Part shown: piece after piece, positions 44,922-57,057 of the stretch
How positions within the stretch are numbered: the stretch's first letter is position 1
Layout: every line of letters starts with the position of its first letter
NCBI GenBank assembly: GCA_019614645.1
Contig: JABWDB010000008.1
Location: 5,208,001-5,272,000 of the forward strand
Length of the DNA stretch: 64,000 nucleotides
Direction: 5' to 3'
Source of the DNA: Stratiolaelaps scimitus
Lineage: Eukaryota > Arthropoda > Arachnida > Mesostigmata > Laelapidae
Made by a program: the position numbers and the translations under genes
The notes under the pieces: model-generated
What the model saw: the letters and a program-made list of their open reading frames with translations, nothing else
Told to the model about the DNA's origin: nothing
Database searches by the model: none

Positions 44922-46107
44922 GAGACATCGGGCAGGTGTGCCGATTCGAAGGTCGGGCCTCTCCCATCGGCGAGCTGCCTCGAGTTTAGTTCAATCGTCG
45001 AGCGGCACTCGGCTGACGAGTAGTGCTCTTTTTGCGGGGAACACCTCAGTGGTGAGGAAATGCAGGGAATACTTTTTTCTTTGGTAACGAATTAAATCAC
45101 TAGCCTGTGAGATCGTGGAGCGATATGGGTGCTAATTGAATAGTTCTTGATAACTTGCGCTATATAGCATAATAACATAGCACTCACGTCATAATTCTCA
45201 ACAACTTTGAATACAACGTGACCATGGCGAGGCCGCCCTCAACAACTTCACATGAATTAGTAATATCGCATAGGGAGAGACAGGCGATGCAGAAGGAAGG
45301 ATCCTGCGCGCCTGTTCTCAGCGGCCCGGGTCTGCCTGTGCTGCTGCTCCTTCAACGAAGTTAGCAGTGAGGAGGCGGATTTGTTCCAAACTGTCAATTC
45401 CTCGGATAGGTGACTTTAATAGTTACCGATATTGCCTTTGACATCGCTCTAATAATGCCTCTGCAAAACAATAATTCCTAATTACTGTATGTTCGAATAA
45501 ACAATTGATTATCCATAACAACGTCTGCCCGATTAGCCAGGATTACAGCGTACGTAGTATACCATCAATAATCAACATAGAATAAAATAGCCCGTTCTTA
45601 GTCACGTCATTTACTTGTTCACGCGGTACACACGTTGTTGTAGCCCTACTCTGTGTTGTCTTAAAGTGACACTAAAATGTTTAATTGAGGAACTTCGCCG
45701 TAAAATAATTGTGATGCGCCAATTTGAAGATTGAATATTCAATATTGGCGAACAGCTACCAAATATATACTTCTAATAGTATAGATGTGTACCGTATTAG
45801 TATGAACAATCCATCAATTAACACGAAATTAGGTATTCACAGCTGATTGAGCCTTTTTCGTTGGCGTCTGTCAGAAATATAATAAAAATGATGAATAAAA
45901 ATTACCACCAGAGAAAATTGAGCCGTTCGTCGTGCGGGCGGGCGAACCCATTTTGCGCAATGGTAGGAATAGTTCGCTTTCCGTAGAAAACGCGTCGATA
46001 TCAAACGCTCATCCGTGAGACTTTTACAATTAATCATAATAACAATAATAATGATAGTTAATAGTTATTATGAAAAATGCCATATCTCTGGAAACGTGCA
46101 AACTCAC
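44922..46107. other. Stretch without supported genes
   Basis: After the donor at 44920 no exon is seen. A second donor-like GGCAG/GTGTGC lies at 44935. A short sequence at 45472-45505 (ATTACTGTATGTTCGAATAAA) resembles one at 20774-20796 and may be part of a dispersed repeat. Confidence 0.45.
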
Positions 46108-46181
46108 CTTTCATAAATCGCCCGTTGGTCCGATGAACACAAATGGACGCCAATGTATTCGGCCGCTCACCAACGACGCAA
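46108..46181 (-). CDS. Candidate small exon, minus strand
   Basis: 74 nt on the minus strand end at a perfect donor (ATGAAAG/GTGAGT). The frame reads CVVGERPNTLASICVHRTNG then RFMK, one base in and one out. The acceptor (ACACATTATATAG) is weak. A second frame (EYIGVHLCSSDQRAIYE) is also open. No partner exon was identified. Confidence 0.35.
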
Positions 46182-47360
46182 CTATATAATGTGTCTCGCT
46201 TATGTTCTTTTCTATGATATTAGGTAGGGAAGATATTTCGATGAGGAGTGTCGTATGTGAGCTAACTTGCAGCGAGCTCGTTGCGAGTGTTATCAACACG
46301 CGCTGAGACTCGTATTTTCCTGTTCGGCTTCGTCTCTGATAGCTGGATCAGTTTGCACAATTTGCGTATTGAGAGCAAGGCCTCAACGAGAATACGGGAG
46401 AACAAAATGACAACAATGGAAATCGGAGCTCACAAACGATTCATGTCAGCCAGTTATAGAACAGGTTGTTCTTGTTGCCATTTCCGAGAGCCGCGGCCTG
46501 CTCTTGTCGCTGACCGTATTCAAAATCGCCTTCGAAAGGTTCTGGCGAGATTTATCGGTATATGATTTATCGAAGGACACGAATTTCGAACAGAGCTGTA
46601 TAGAGCGGACGCATCTGACGTATCTGAAACAGAGACGCAAGCGAAGAACACGTTTACTATTATGTATGTATATGTTTTAGTTGATCAGTAAATGAATCAG
46701 ATCGCTAGTGTCAGTATGGGAACGATTTCGAGTCGGAAGGTACGTTAAGTTACATATGAACACGGTATATTCCGGAACCAGAAACGTCCAAGGATATTAA
46801 CATTTATATCCAGAGCTGACAACGAAAGACGCAGTGTTGTAGAAGAGACGTAGGGTTAACATGACGGCTATTCAGAATGAAGAAACGCCTGGCTAATGCA
46901 TAGGCTTTATAACCGACAATTATCGCTCCATTTTCTCATAATAATGAGACACCCCTCAATGACAATAGTTTAACATGTCGTGATGAACATTAACAACAAT
47001 GTATAAGCGAATAGCTAGGTTCGCCTATGTGCTTGGTGAATGTCAACAGTGCAAATTGGGTTTGTATTATATGTGCTATGTGTTCGGGAGCAATTATCGT
47101 ACAGCCTAACCCGTTGATTAGTAGCGGGGAATCAATGAGCGATTCGCAGCTAGAGGATTCTATTATATATGCCCAAATCGTTTCGTATATTTAATGCTAT
47201 AACAGATCAGTATGCTGCGGCTACTAGGTCGAAGAACATGTGTCAAGAATGGTATTTATGGTCGGCCCGTACACAATATGTAGTTGTGGGCAAGTAAGTG
47301 TTTTATAGAGGGACTTCATCCATGGACAAAATGCCACCATGTTGTTACTGTGCTACTTAG
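46182..47360. other. Stretch without supported genes
   Basis: Overlapping open frames of about 60-95 codons near 46281-46640 lie on both strands with no motif. The expected middle exons of the 44705/47361 candidate gene were not found. Confidence 0.4.
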
Positions 47361-47688
47361 ATTCAATAGTGCAGTTGGTCATGGTTTCCCAAGTGACAGA
47401 AGGATAAAGAATGCTATAGATAAAGTCTCAGATAGACATCTCAGATACGACATCCACAGGGTTTTTGGGAGGTTGAGCAACCGTAGACCTAAGAAAGGTT
47501 TAACCATTTCGAAGGTCACCTTCTCTGCAATTTTCTCGTTCCTTTTACTTCCAACACATATATACTTAAACACTTTTGTTTTCCAATACCTACACGGCGA
47601 CAGGAACTCAATCAAAGTTTTCTATCCACGAAGATTTGATTTTGGCGATTTTATCCTTAATTTTGTTTCTCCGCGCGGTGCTAGCTAG
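47361..47688 (+). CDS. Candidate terminal exon, hydrophobic, possibly chemoreceptor C-terminus
   Basis: A good acceptor (CACCATGTTGTTACTGTGCTACTTAG) opens a frame to TAG at 47688. It reads FNSAVGHGFPSDRRIKNAID, KVSDRHLRYDIHRVFGRLSN, RRPKKGLTISKVTFSAIFSF and LLLPTHIYLNTFVFQY before a polar tail. The GLTI-then-TM pattern ending with TxxxxxxQ-like residues recalls the last helix of gustatory receptors, though the canonical TYhhhhhQF is not exact and the tail is long. It needs two bases from its upstream exon; the exon at 44705-44919 leaves one, so an intermediate exon must exist if they are one gene. A minus-strand frame overlaps. Confidence 0.35.
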
Positions 47689-48177
47689 AGATGTGTCTAC
47701 AGGCAAAAAAAAATACAAGACATTTGATCGCCCATAGTTGGGGTTGCCGAACCTTCCAAACATACTGTGGATAGGTAGAGATGTTCGGTCCATGCAGCAG
47801 GCGAAGGGCTTTTCTCGCTGGGCCCGAAATTCATGCAGATGTTGGCCTACCCTATGGCCATTCAAGGCAAGGCTCACAGGCGGACAAATCACCATAGGCA
47901 ATTTGCGGAAAGCAGCAGCACCAGCCCAGTCTTAGCCTCTCGTTTTCTCTTGTACCACACATTGGAATAGCTGTACGTGATTTACCTTAATGCCTCTCGG
48001 CTGTTCCAGGCTTAGCCTAGCTCTCACAAGTATTATAATGTTCGGCAAAGTAGGCTTTGTTGTACGCGAGACCGCTTGCCTGGCCTCCTTTCGGCACGCG
48101 TCGTCCGCAGAATATGTCGCAGTATGCCGAGTGTTGACGATTGCTGCGTCAGTGGACGTGATATTTCTATGCTAACC

Positions 48178-48215
48178 GGTAGTCAGTGAGGGAGACCAGT
48201 CCCTCACTGACTACC
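48178..48215. repeat. 16-bp perfect inverted repeat, 6-base loop
   Basis: GGTAGTCAGTGAGGGA (48178-48193) pairs with TCCCTCACTGACTACC (48200-48215). Confidence 0.9.
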
Positions 48216-48446
48216 ATATTGGGGATTCGAGGCAGTGCATCCATCAAGAATAATAACAGTAACAACAATAACTATTTGGCAAGCGTCTGTAGTTACTTAT
48301 CATTTGATACGTCAACACGATGACGAGTCGTTCGCGCTGTCAGCAGCACTTTATGCAAGGGCCCTTACAGCCACCTCGGATTCAGGTCGCACAACACAAT
48401 CTAATTAAATATTTCGCTTCTTGGCGAGGACTCACTAAACTTCCGT

Positions 48447-48481
48447 AATAATAATAATAATAATAATAATATAATAATATA
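48447..48481. repeat. (AAT)n microsatellite
   Basis: About eight AAT units followed by a broken AT tract. Confidence 0.9.
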
Positions 48482-49151
48482 TTTTGCCCTTTGATTATCC
48501 CCGTTCTTATCACCTTGCGGCGTTACAGGCCCGAAGAGAAACACATATTCACAAGGACACGGTCGTATGAGCGTGATTTTTTAGTGATTCGAGCTATATT
48601 AGGCCAAGGTAACAAATTGAAATTGTGAAATCATCAACCGACAATAAGGCTAGCATTAAAACTACTCGTCATTCCTTTGAGATCGATAGCTCAGTTTCAG
48701 ATATTTTCCTACATTATAAGTTACAACAGACAGTTTTGCCTCGGGCTATATAATGCACAGCCAATGTCTCATCTCGCGTTGATGAAACGTGCTCAAAACA
48801 ACGTTCGCCGTACAGCTCTAATGTGATGCTCGCATTCCTCCATATCGTTCTTGATTTAATGGGCAGAATTTTCACCAGTTTTTACCCTCAACAGAAGCAA
48901 ACGTGATTAAAACGTAATTAAACTTGAAGCAATCAGCCGAAGTATACAACGAGCTTAATAAGAATACAACACAGACGCATCCTGACAACAGGTATTCACT
49001 ACACATCTATTTGGTGATATCCCAGCAGATATCGATCATAACGAACATGGACCTATGGCCATATTATTCATAATCTATCTATTTGTCTATTTACAACTTG
49101 CTTGAAGTGCGCTTTTTCGGCAGTAGCAATGAATGGCAGTAGCTATCTAAC

Positions 49152-49403
49152 TTATTCGTCAACTCGTAACCTCAATTTATGTACATGTATAATGTACTCA
49201 TGATCTAAACACGCGGTCAGCGCGAACCGATGGCGCCATAAGAAAAAAAGGCGTTCGTCACACCAAGCGAGGAATGTTTTCGTCAAACCTGAAACAATAG
49301 GCTGAGATAGATCTCGTTTAGACTTATGGAGCGCGCCAAAGCAGCCGCGTATCGACCAGCTCATATCGAATACGATATAATGTTCTTCCGTTGTCCGACT
49401 CAT
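49152..49403 (-). CDS. Candidate small open frame, minus strand
   Basis: From ATG (49403) the minus frame is 83 codons: MSRTTEEHYIVFDMSWSIRG, CFGALHKSKRDL, then after a strong acceptor-like CCTATTGTTTCAG it continues LTKTFLAWCDERLFFLWRHR and ends with TAA. The acceptor inside suggests either a second exon starting at GTTTGACG or a continuous frame. Function unknown. Confidence 0.3.
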   Translation of the reverse strand: MSRTTEEHYIVFDMSWSIRGCFGALHKSKRDLSQPIVSGLTKTFLAWCDERLFFLWRHRFALTACLDHEYIIHVHKLRLRVDE

Positions 49404-49409
49404 GCTGTG

Positions 49410-51392
49410 AGCAATCGATCATCGAAGTTCGCACGCTATCAAAGTTCTCAAATCGCGTCACTGGCGGAGGACGGATAGACGCAGTGTTCAGCTTTAGCTA
49501 ACGCCTTGGGCCCGGAGAGAGCCAAACACACAAGTAACAATCAACTTCCTCAATGCACCTCCTACACTGGTCTTGTATGAGTCGTTGTCGTGCAGACTCG
49601 AAGTCGTTTCGCCGGGTTGAACCTATGGAAATGGCCTCCTTCTCTAACTGAGTGTCTATGCGTTTTTAACGGTGATAGGCTATGATGTAACAAATCCGAG
49701 AAGGGACTAGGACAGCGTAGGTCGACAATGTCCCGAGGAAAGCGATGGGTTTAATTGTAGCGTTTTGCAAATGAAAAATAATCCTATTTATTCATATACA
49801 AGGCGTACGCGGATGATTCGCGGAAAATTGCTTCGTGACATTTAGTGCTCGCGTGCTTGAATACTTGTTCATGCAGATCTATAGGAATGTATACAAAGAC
49901 AAGGCAAAACTGGCCATCATTTACGCATACGGCTACAGTATCGAATATACGCGCGCATTAGGAAATTAAGTGGAGATTATGCAAATTTTGAAACCTCAAT
50001 GTCGTCGCCTTTTTGTCACCTTGGCCATCAATTTAGATCGCTTGAAAGTGGGCACGCCGACCACGCTCGGAAGCTAATCGCCTTCTCTTACCAAGCCCCC
50101 AACTTCAGGTAAACATTCTACAGGGGCTGTATAGTAGTTCTGATATACGGAAAGCTTTAAGTATATATTCTTCTATTTCTCTTAAATCTTGTCATTGTTC
50201 GATCCATGGATGGGAAATCCGCTGTGAGCGCGGTAGGAGACAGAACCGGTGTTCGCACCTGCTCATGTGGAACTAACCTAACCTAAGTTGTGTGAGAAAT
50301 TGGAATTACATCATTTTTGTCTTTCAATAATATTTATTTTTCGTCTCGTTCGTTTAGCTGAGACGCGGCGTCGCACACGTTGTATCGTGCAGCCTGGTAA
50401 GGAAGCTGTTTTTTCACGTAATTAGCATGTTTTTTTAAAGTTCTCATGTTTTGGCAGAACTGGACGGATAGCACGTGTCCTAAAGGTGTTTAGTGCTATG
50501 TCTTTAGTAAGCGATAAACATTTCTCCAATAAGCGATCAACGATAGGCGATTATTACAAAAAAAGCCGATAAAACAACTATTGTAGTATACGACTCGTTG
50601 TGCCTAGTTCGTGTCGCAGGCCGGCGAATCACATCTAGCTAACATGTGATCGAAGCGAGTTCAACTTCAATATTTTTTAAATTCCGTTACCCTTGCATCA
50701 TCTATATAATGAATGATAGCATCCGCACCGGCCCCTATCGAAGAGAGTCCAGAATTTACGATTATACATATATAATCAGTAATAGTACCCTACGTCGACC
50801 TCAGCGTCATTTCGAGCCTACCGAAATCAGCTCGCTGGATCAGCCAATAGGCATGCATGGTCACCTATCCATTGACGGCGCATCCGGTCCGCACACATAA
50901 ACTCCCAGGCACACATACACACGGACAGAGGACACCGGCCAAGTTGCGCGGTCCGGCTCCCGTATGCCGCAATCTCCTTAGTATCGGTGGGTGTCTCCAA
51001 GTGACCAAAGGTTTGGGGCAATCAATAGGGGTCGTTGGTGAATGATGATGACGCTGTGGTGGATAGTAGCAGTGCTAGTAATGGGAGCAGTACCCTGTGG
51101 TGGTGGTGGTAGCTGAATTGCTCGGACAGCTTCGGCGTCGTCTGGGTCGACGGGACGAAACAGGGGTAAATGAAGTCTTAGGATTACCGATCTGGCAACG
51201 AAGCGAGGCCCACTGAGGAGGCGGATATGAGCTTATCAGCTGGCCGCACAACCCGAGTGAGGGCAGTCGTAGATGGACAGATAGCAGACTAGGGGCGCAG
51301 AGAGAGAGAGAGAGACAGGTTCATATTCGCCCCACGACCTAACGTGATCCTTCCTACCTGTTATTCCTGGCCATTATTTGAAAGTTTCTCAG
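49410..51392. other. Stretch without supported genes
   Basis: No exon is supported. A short (GA)n tract lies at about 51300-51315 and a GGT-rich tract near 51094. Confidence 0.5.
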
Positions 51393-51557
51393 ACGTTGGA
51401 CATTAACGTCAACGGGCAAACGGCTATCACGATGGTTAATTTACGTCGTGGAAAAATGTTAATACATCCTGACGAATACGTCTGTGCGTGCCTGCGCCTG
51501 CTAATGCCTGAGTTTGGATATGTTTCGTCGTGCTGTACGCAGCTTATCGTTGAAGGC
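51393..51557 (+). CDS. Candidate internal exon of an unknown gene
   Basis: An unusually long pyrimidine-rich tract (ending TTTGAAAGTTTCTCAG) leads into exactly 55 codons, ending at GAAGGC/GTACGT. The peptide is TLDINVNGQTAITMVNLRRG, KMLIHPDEYVCACLRLLMPE and FGYVSSCCTQLIVEG. The composition is strongly coding-like and the phase is 0 to 0. Family unknown: LRRGKMLI followed by a helix recalls small nucleic-acid-binding beta-beta-helix folds, but this is speculation. Confidence 0.45.
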
Positions 51558-51686
51558 GTACGTATATAGTTAGGTAGATAAAAAGACCTTGGTCTTCTAC
51601 GACAAGCAGCGAGTTTAGTCTAATTTCAAGCAAGTAAGCGGTGAAGTGTGTCTTTAAAGCCTGTCCATCCTTCTGTCGGTTACAAG

Positions 51687-51877
51687 GGGTCAACATGATA
51701 ACAAAAGACAACTATGAGAAAACCAGCGAAAAACACCCTTGGCCTCTACAGGCAGAGTGCGGCGTTCGCCGGCTAAACGCATACGGTGAACCGAAAAAGC
51801 TAGTGAAAAGGACAAAAAATCCTGAATGGCTCTTTTCCGACGGGAATGATCGCTGCTTCCACGGACGTTATTGCTGA
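51687..51877 (+). CDS. Candidate exon, plus strand
   Basis: After CATCCTTCTGTCGGTTACAAG the frame reads VNMITKDNYEKTSEKHPWPL, QAECGVRRLNAYGEPKKLVK and RTKNPEWLFSDGNDRCFHGR then YC and TGA. It lies 130 bp after the exon ending at 51557, but that exon leaves no base while this one needs one, so a direct join fails. A retroelement origin is possible. Weak donor sites inside. Confidence 0.3.
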
Positions 51878-51879
51878 AT

Positions 51880-53240
51880 TGGCATATGACATCAAGGACC
51901 CGTTGTACTGCAAGGGAATGAGAAGGATTATCGACGGTTGAATCCGTCCAGGTCCTCTCGAGCTCAATTGAGTCATCAGGCAGTGGTGACTATAGCGGAA
52001 TTGTTCTATATCCTGTGTCATTCAGAGTGAGTAGCGCAATGAATAGACACTGCACGCACGCAGTTACTGATTCCCTAGTGCAGGATTGAGGGCGTTAGGT
52101 GGAGGAGGTTGTGGTGTGCCTCTCTGTGGGTTCTCGTGAATAAAACAAATTAAATGAAATCGAAGTAAAAGGTAAGCACTCCATGAGCATATATCGTAGG
52201 CCGCGGCGTGTTTCCCTCACAGGACAGTGCCACCTAACTCAATTGGTCTGTATGTTACATTATGGTTTATCCACAAAAAGGACAGCATATCCATCTCATT
52301 TAATATATCGTGTAATACTATATAAGAATATATTAAAAATTATTATTGTCCTTTATGAGTAGCTTTGAAATCAGTGCCGCACCATACTCGTTTTGGTCCA
52401 TCTTTAACGCAACCGACCATCGCTCCCAGAACTGGATTTCCCGTTTGTATATTATACATATACTATACCTGTTATACATTTTATAGACGACAGCTTTCCA
52501 AGTTACCTCTCGGTAAACTCAAATATAGCATTTTATAAACTTACCACGCAACGCCAGCGTATCTATTATATCTACCAGAGATACATTCGAGGTTATGTGG
52601 TCCGGCATAACCTTGAGGCATGGATCAAACCCACATTGTTGTAGTAGGGGTCATATATTTTTTGTGTCATTTGGAAATAGGTCGATGACGTTCGGGTCGT
52701 CACGGCTAAAAATGTGCTGTCTGGACACCGAGTCAGACGTTATGACTGGAACCCGAGATGTCTCCCTGTCTACCGTCAGCTCCTGTGGCGAAGTTTTGTA
52801 TTACCGCCAGACCAAGCATATTTCTTCCGACAGGAAACGTCATTACGGTTGGACTCTGCCGTACCTGGGAGGGTCGGCCCTGTCCGAGGTTATGACGCTG
52901 GCTTCCCACAAGGACATAGGGATTACACGAACACACACACAATCGCGAACAAATGATATGACCCACCTGTGTGACAAATGTCCCCGGTTAGTGACCGCTA
53001 GTTGACAGTTGAACGAACTGTGGGATGTTTTATTTCTACTGCGCATTGGGACACAGATAAGGGAAGACTTTAATCGCCAGCGGCATTCACAGGTGGCTTT
53101 CTCAAGATAGGTTTTTGTGTAAACGCAAAAGTCACACGAAATGGAGGAACTCGTTGGGAGACAGTTGTCGAAGTATGTAAGTAGTTGCCTCAGGCGTCGA
53201 CACTCTGCATATGTAATATGGCTGTATAGGTGATACTGCT
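51880..53240. other. Stretch without supported genes
   Basis: Overlapping frames near 52595-53005 on both strands are not distinguished by splice sites or motifs. Confidence 0.45.
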
Positions 53241-53242
53241 CT

Positions 53243-53497
53243 ATGATACAACGTAGACTAGAGGCTATGGATGTGACCGTGGAAGAGGTGGGGGGGTATG
53301 GGAGAGGGGATTCGGAGTCGATCAGCTCAAGTGCTCAACGTGACAGTTCACTTCAATGCCCGAGTGAATGTGGTTTACTAGAACGGTCCTTTGGGATTCT
53401 AAAGTCAGATGAAACAGCAACGAATCTTCACGAATTTGACCTCGAAATCGCCCGCAGAAGCCCGGGTCAGAACAAATTGATGTTGAGTCTTCCATAG
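53243..53497 (+). CDS. Weak candidate open frame, plus strand
   Basis: 84 codons from ATG: MIQRRLEAMDVTVEEVGGYG, RGDSESISSSAQRDSSLQCP and LHEFDLEIARRSPGQ, then TAG. It is acidic and serine-rich. A minus frame (LTLESQRTVLVNHIHSGIEV) overlaps. No splice evidence. Confidence 0.2.
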   Translation: MIQRRLEAMDVTVEEVGGYGRGDSESISSSAQRDSSLQCPSECGLLERSFGILKSDETATNLHEFDLEIARRSPGQNKLMLSLP

Positions 53498-53528
53498 ATA
53501 ACCAAAGTCTTAAGGTCGATACTAGTTC

Positions 53529-53552
53529 ATATATATATATATATATATATAT
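53529..53552. repeat. (TA)n microsatellite
   Basis: 24 bp of AT dinucleotide. Similar tracts elsewhere, not listed singly, are near 7690, 25433, 55434-55468, 57509-57533 and 62388-62412. Confidence 0.95.
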
Positions 53553-53559
53553 GTGAACT

Positions 53560-55433
53560 GGAATGAGCGAATGTGGCGAATAGTTGCTGTTTCTACTAGC
53601 ATTGATTTTGGACATATTGCATTAATTGAATAAAAAGCTCTTCACTATCAATCCAAATAACACTTGGACAAAGTTGTACGAGTAGTAATTCGTACAAGAG
53701 CTCAAGTGAATAGTCTCCGCTGGCTGGCATGTGTTAAGAGAGTCGAGTTAGCAGGTTTCGTCGGAAACCTGGAGGTTTCACGAAGTAAAAGGGAGAGCTT
53801 TACCCAAACTCTCTTAAAAAAAGCGCAGTTGTACAAGAAAAGGGGCCGCGTTAAACATAGACAGATCCATTAAGAAGCAGTAACGGAGTGCACACGACTG
53901 GTTCGCACTGTAGCGAATCGGAAACGGCCCCGAAGCAAAGCAAGGCTTTGAAATATTTTCAATGGATTAGCTGACTTTGCAGATCAATTGAAAAATGATA
54001 TTATAACCTAGTTGTTAAAGTCATCGTCGAGTACGTTAGACATGGCCGCTTGATATTGATTTGCGCATAGAAGTATGCTTTTCGAAGCATATATTTAAAT
54101 ATGGCTGTCTAAACTAGCACCTTGGCTTAGGATTTCTACGGCTAGAGATTTCATAAGGTCTCGATAATTTGTCGCATCTTACGAGGCAGTCAATCAATTC
54201 TGTAGATATCAGGCTCAGCGCATATATGACTATGATAGATAAAAGGTGAGCATTTTTTGCTGAGGAATATCTACAATATTTGAATTAAAATTAGTAATCT
54301 CTCTCTCTCCCTCTTATGTGAGTCGCTATAGCCAGTAGTATAAATTGAAATGTGTATTGATGTCGTACTCAATATGAACGGTACCGTATGAAGTGCAACC
54401 CAAGAATCTGCTTTGCGCACCATTGACATGCCCTGCGGATGTCTGTTCGTCACTCCGAACAACTATAGGGAGGTCATGATAGGTACATAGATCATTGACG
54501 ATAAAAAAAGACACAGGCTCGATTCAAAACGGCCAACGTGTTAACCACGCCTTACTTTACTCTTTACGTAAATAGTGACGTTAGTAATGACCTATGCACA
54601 TGAACTAAGCTTTCTGGGCTACCCTTTGCTGTGCCTGTCAACGAATTCAGCATCAGCAGCAGAGCCATCTGTAATTAAAACGGAAATTCACGAAAATTAA
54701 CATAAATATAATAATATCGGATTTGTCAGGCCCGTGCGGCTGCCGTGCCTCCCTACCATGGATATACCATGCATATGCTAATGCGGGAACTAGATCGTAA
54801 TATTTAGGCAAGATCGTATATATCTAGATATTAGGTTCATAATGGTGAACGAAGTTTATTATAGGCATTTCAGGATGAAGCCAAGGACGCAAGCTGAACC
54901 GACGAACGTATGTCTAAACGGGATATTGCATTCGAGCCTTTATATAAATCTATTCAAGCCAACTGTTGGATACAAAACGGTCCGCCTAGGATTCAGATCG
55001 AAATAATTATAATACATGACCTGCTAAAAATTGTAGAACGGTGATTTTTGGGCCGGTGAATACGACATAGGTCTTGTATTTTGACAAAGAGAGATTTGTA
55101 TTGTTTTTGTCATTTATATATATTTTTTATATATATTGATTTTTAAATTTATCTTGAGTTGGATTGAACAAGATATTGTCTATCAGAATTGGTCATGTCT
55201 ACTTCCCTGTTCCATTGTATCGATTGTATTGACTTCTCACAGGCATTGCCAAAAGTAGTTGCCGAACATGCTTCGTGTTCTTTTAATACAAAAGTCCTTT
55301 ATGATGCACATATATATACCCCTATAGTTAACGAAAAACTTCAAAACATCTGCTACAAGCTAGTTTATATTCTAAAGGAAAGCATTACATCACCGCCGGA
55401 ATGTGATAGCCGGGTGACACGATCCAGACGACC

Positions 55434-55471
<38 letters not shown>

Positions 55472-56740
55472 GGAGAACAATAATTTCCGCAACTGCTGAA
55501 GTACACAGGCTAGACGTGTTTCATTATCACGTGGATTTGAAACGACGCTCCGTAGTATTGAGCGTCTGTTCGATAACAGACAGCAAAACAGCCTATACCA
55601 CTACTTCTGGAAACAGTTCTGCTCATACCGTCGTCATTGTGTGTGGACGTTATCGAAAGAGAATGCAGCCGCGTCTGTTCGAGTTTACCAAAACTGGCGT
55701 TAGAAGGCTTACTCGTTAGTGGAAATGTAATTTCTAACCCCACTTTGAAACATTCTGTTGTACTTGCCGTATGCGAACGGCAGATGACCGGCATACGTAG
55801 AAAATCAAGGAAGTTGTGCTCACTAGAAAAACCTGGCCGCTCTTACCCTCCCTCTAGTCAATCTAGCAATCTTATATCAATCTGATGATTATGATCTAAT
55901 ATTTATTTCGTCCCCCTGCGATGTGATCTTTGGGTCGACCGGGCAGCGCTGTTTCAGTCTTTCGCGACGTCGAGCCAAGCAGCCGGCGTCTGAGATTCGC
56001 CGTTTCGATCCGGCGCAAGGAACTATTTCTCTCACAGCTATCTAGCAAGTTGCTGTGACGTCCATTGCACCAGATTCATATCGGTTCACGGAATCAAGAC
56101 AAACACATGACACCAACCGTGGGTGGGGATGTTTACAAGGGGCGTTCACATGGAGTTTACCAAACTAACGCTGAAATGGGGCGAAGCTCATTGCGGCGGA
56201 TGGTATCATGCTTAAGTCGAGACAAACTAGCATAATCGTAAGAGATGACTTATTTAAAATATAAAATGAAAGCGATGATATATAGTCTACACCACGCAGA
56301 TGAATTGGGATCCTAGAAGCTAAAACGTCCTCGACCCCCAGGACTCCTACAACTTCTCATGGCTCAATAGCGCACGTATGCGCTGTGTACCCTCTGTTCG
56401 TCTAATACAGATGGCGGGTGCCTCTATCAGATGAACATGATAAATAGCGGAATGCGAGAAGACCAAAGGTGTACATTTTCCAGGCTGACTCACAGCCAAC
56501 ATTTAACGTCCACGGTACGGCCTTCGGCATTGCTTCATAAGGCCCTCAGGCCTTATGGGTATTTAGTAGAATATATATATCTTCCGGTAGAGTCTGATTG
56601 AGCGCGCACCTGAAGTGAGTGTATGTATGTGTGTATAATCGTAATGATGGCTCAGTTGATGCGCATGTCCTCTATGCATCAGTATTTTGTATTCTTCCCT
56701 TTGATAATACGAGTTTGTTTTGTCGAGTCAAGGATCTTTT
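53560..56740. other. Stretch with weak open frames only
   Basis: A 176-codon plus frame (55189-55719) runs through a (TA)n repeat and is not credible as a whole, though ALPKVVAEHASCSFNTKVLY in its first part looks coding-like. A Lys/Arg-rich frame lies at 53664-53873. The segment 56484-56545 matches sequence at 1379-1430 (see findings). Confidence 0.4.
56536..56557. repeat. 9-bp perfect inverted repeat
   Basis: CATAAGGCC, loop CTCA, GGCCTTATG. Confidence 0.8.
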
Positions 56741-56996
56741 CTTTTTGTCGACCTAACCCTCAAGTTCCCCTATCTGACAGGCCTCAGCTCTTAACCTTTT
56801 AGGTAAGGTTAAGAGGACCCGTCGGGGCCACCTTTGCTTATTCTATTCCTTACTCGTACCTGGCACGAATCTTCAGATAAGGAAAGATGATAAATAACTC
56901 CAAAGATTCTCCGCCTCTGACAGGATTTGAACCCAACGCACACGTCCCTCCGGTCTACCAGTCCAAGACGCTCACCACTAGACCATCGAGGGGACC
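56741..56996 (-). mobile_element. tRNA-derived SINE family A, copy 1 (with tRNA-like head)
   Basis: On the minus strand the head begins GTCCCCTCGATGGTCTAGTG: TGGTCTAGTGG (56975-56985) is an A box and GGTTCAAATCC (56923-56933) a B box at normal spacing for a tRNA. About 180 bp of unrelated body follows, shared with the copy at 27612-27795. No intact tRNA cloverleaf is claimed. This is a clear SINE architecture. Confidence 0.8.
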
Positions 56997-57057
56997 GAGG
57001 TAAGAATATACAAAACATAACTCGGCGTTATAGTAGGTCAGTTACCGAGTCTAGTTA

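Larger units (their letters stand above)
47700..49151. other. Stretch without supported genes
   Basis: A plus frame at 47738-47935 (ARLTGGQITIGNLRKAAAPA) has no good donor. Otherwise the stretch holds an inverted repeat and a trinucleotide repeat, listed separately. Confidence 0.45.

Noticed and set aside
55189..55719. 176-codon open frame on the plus strand
   Set aside because: It crosses a (TA)n tract encoding Tyr-Ile repeats; only a short first part looks coding-like.
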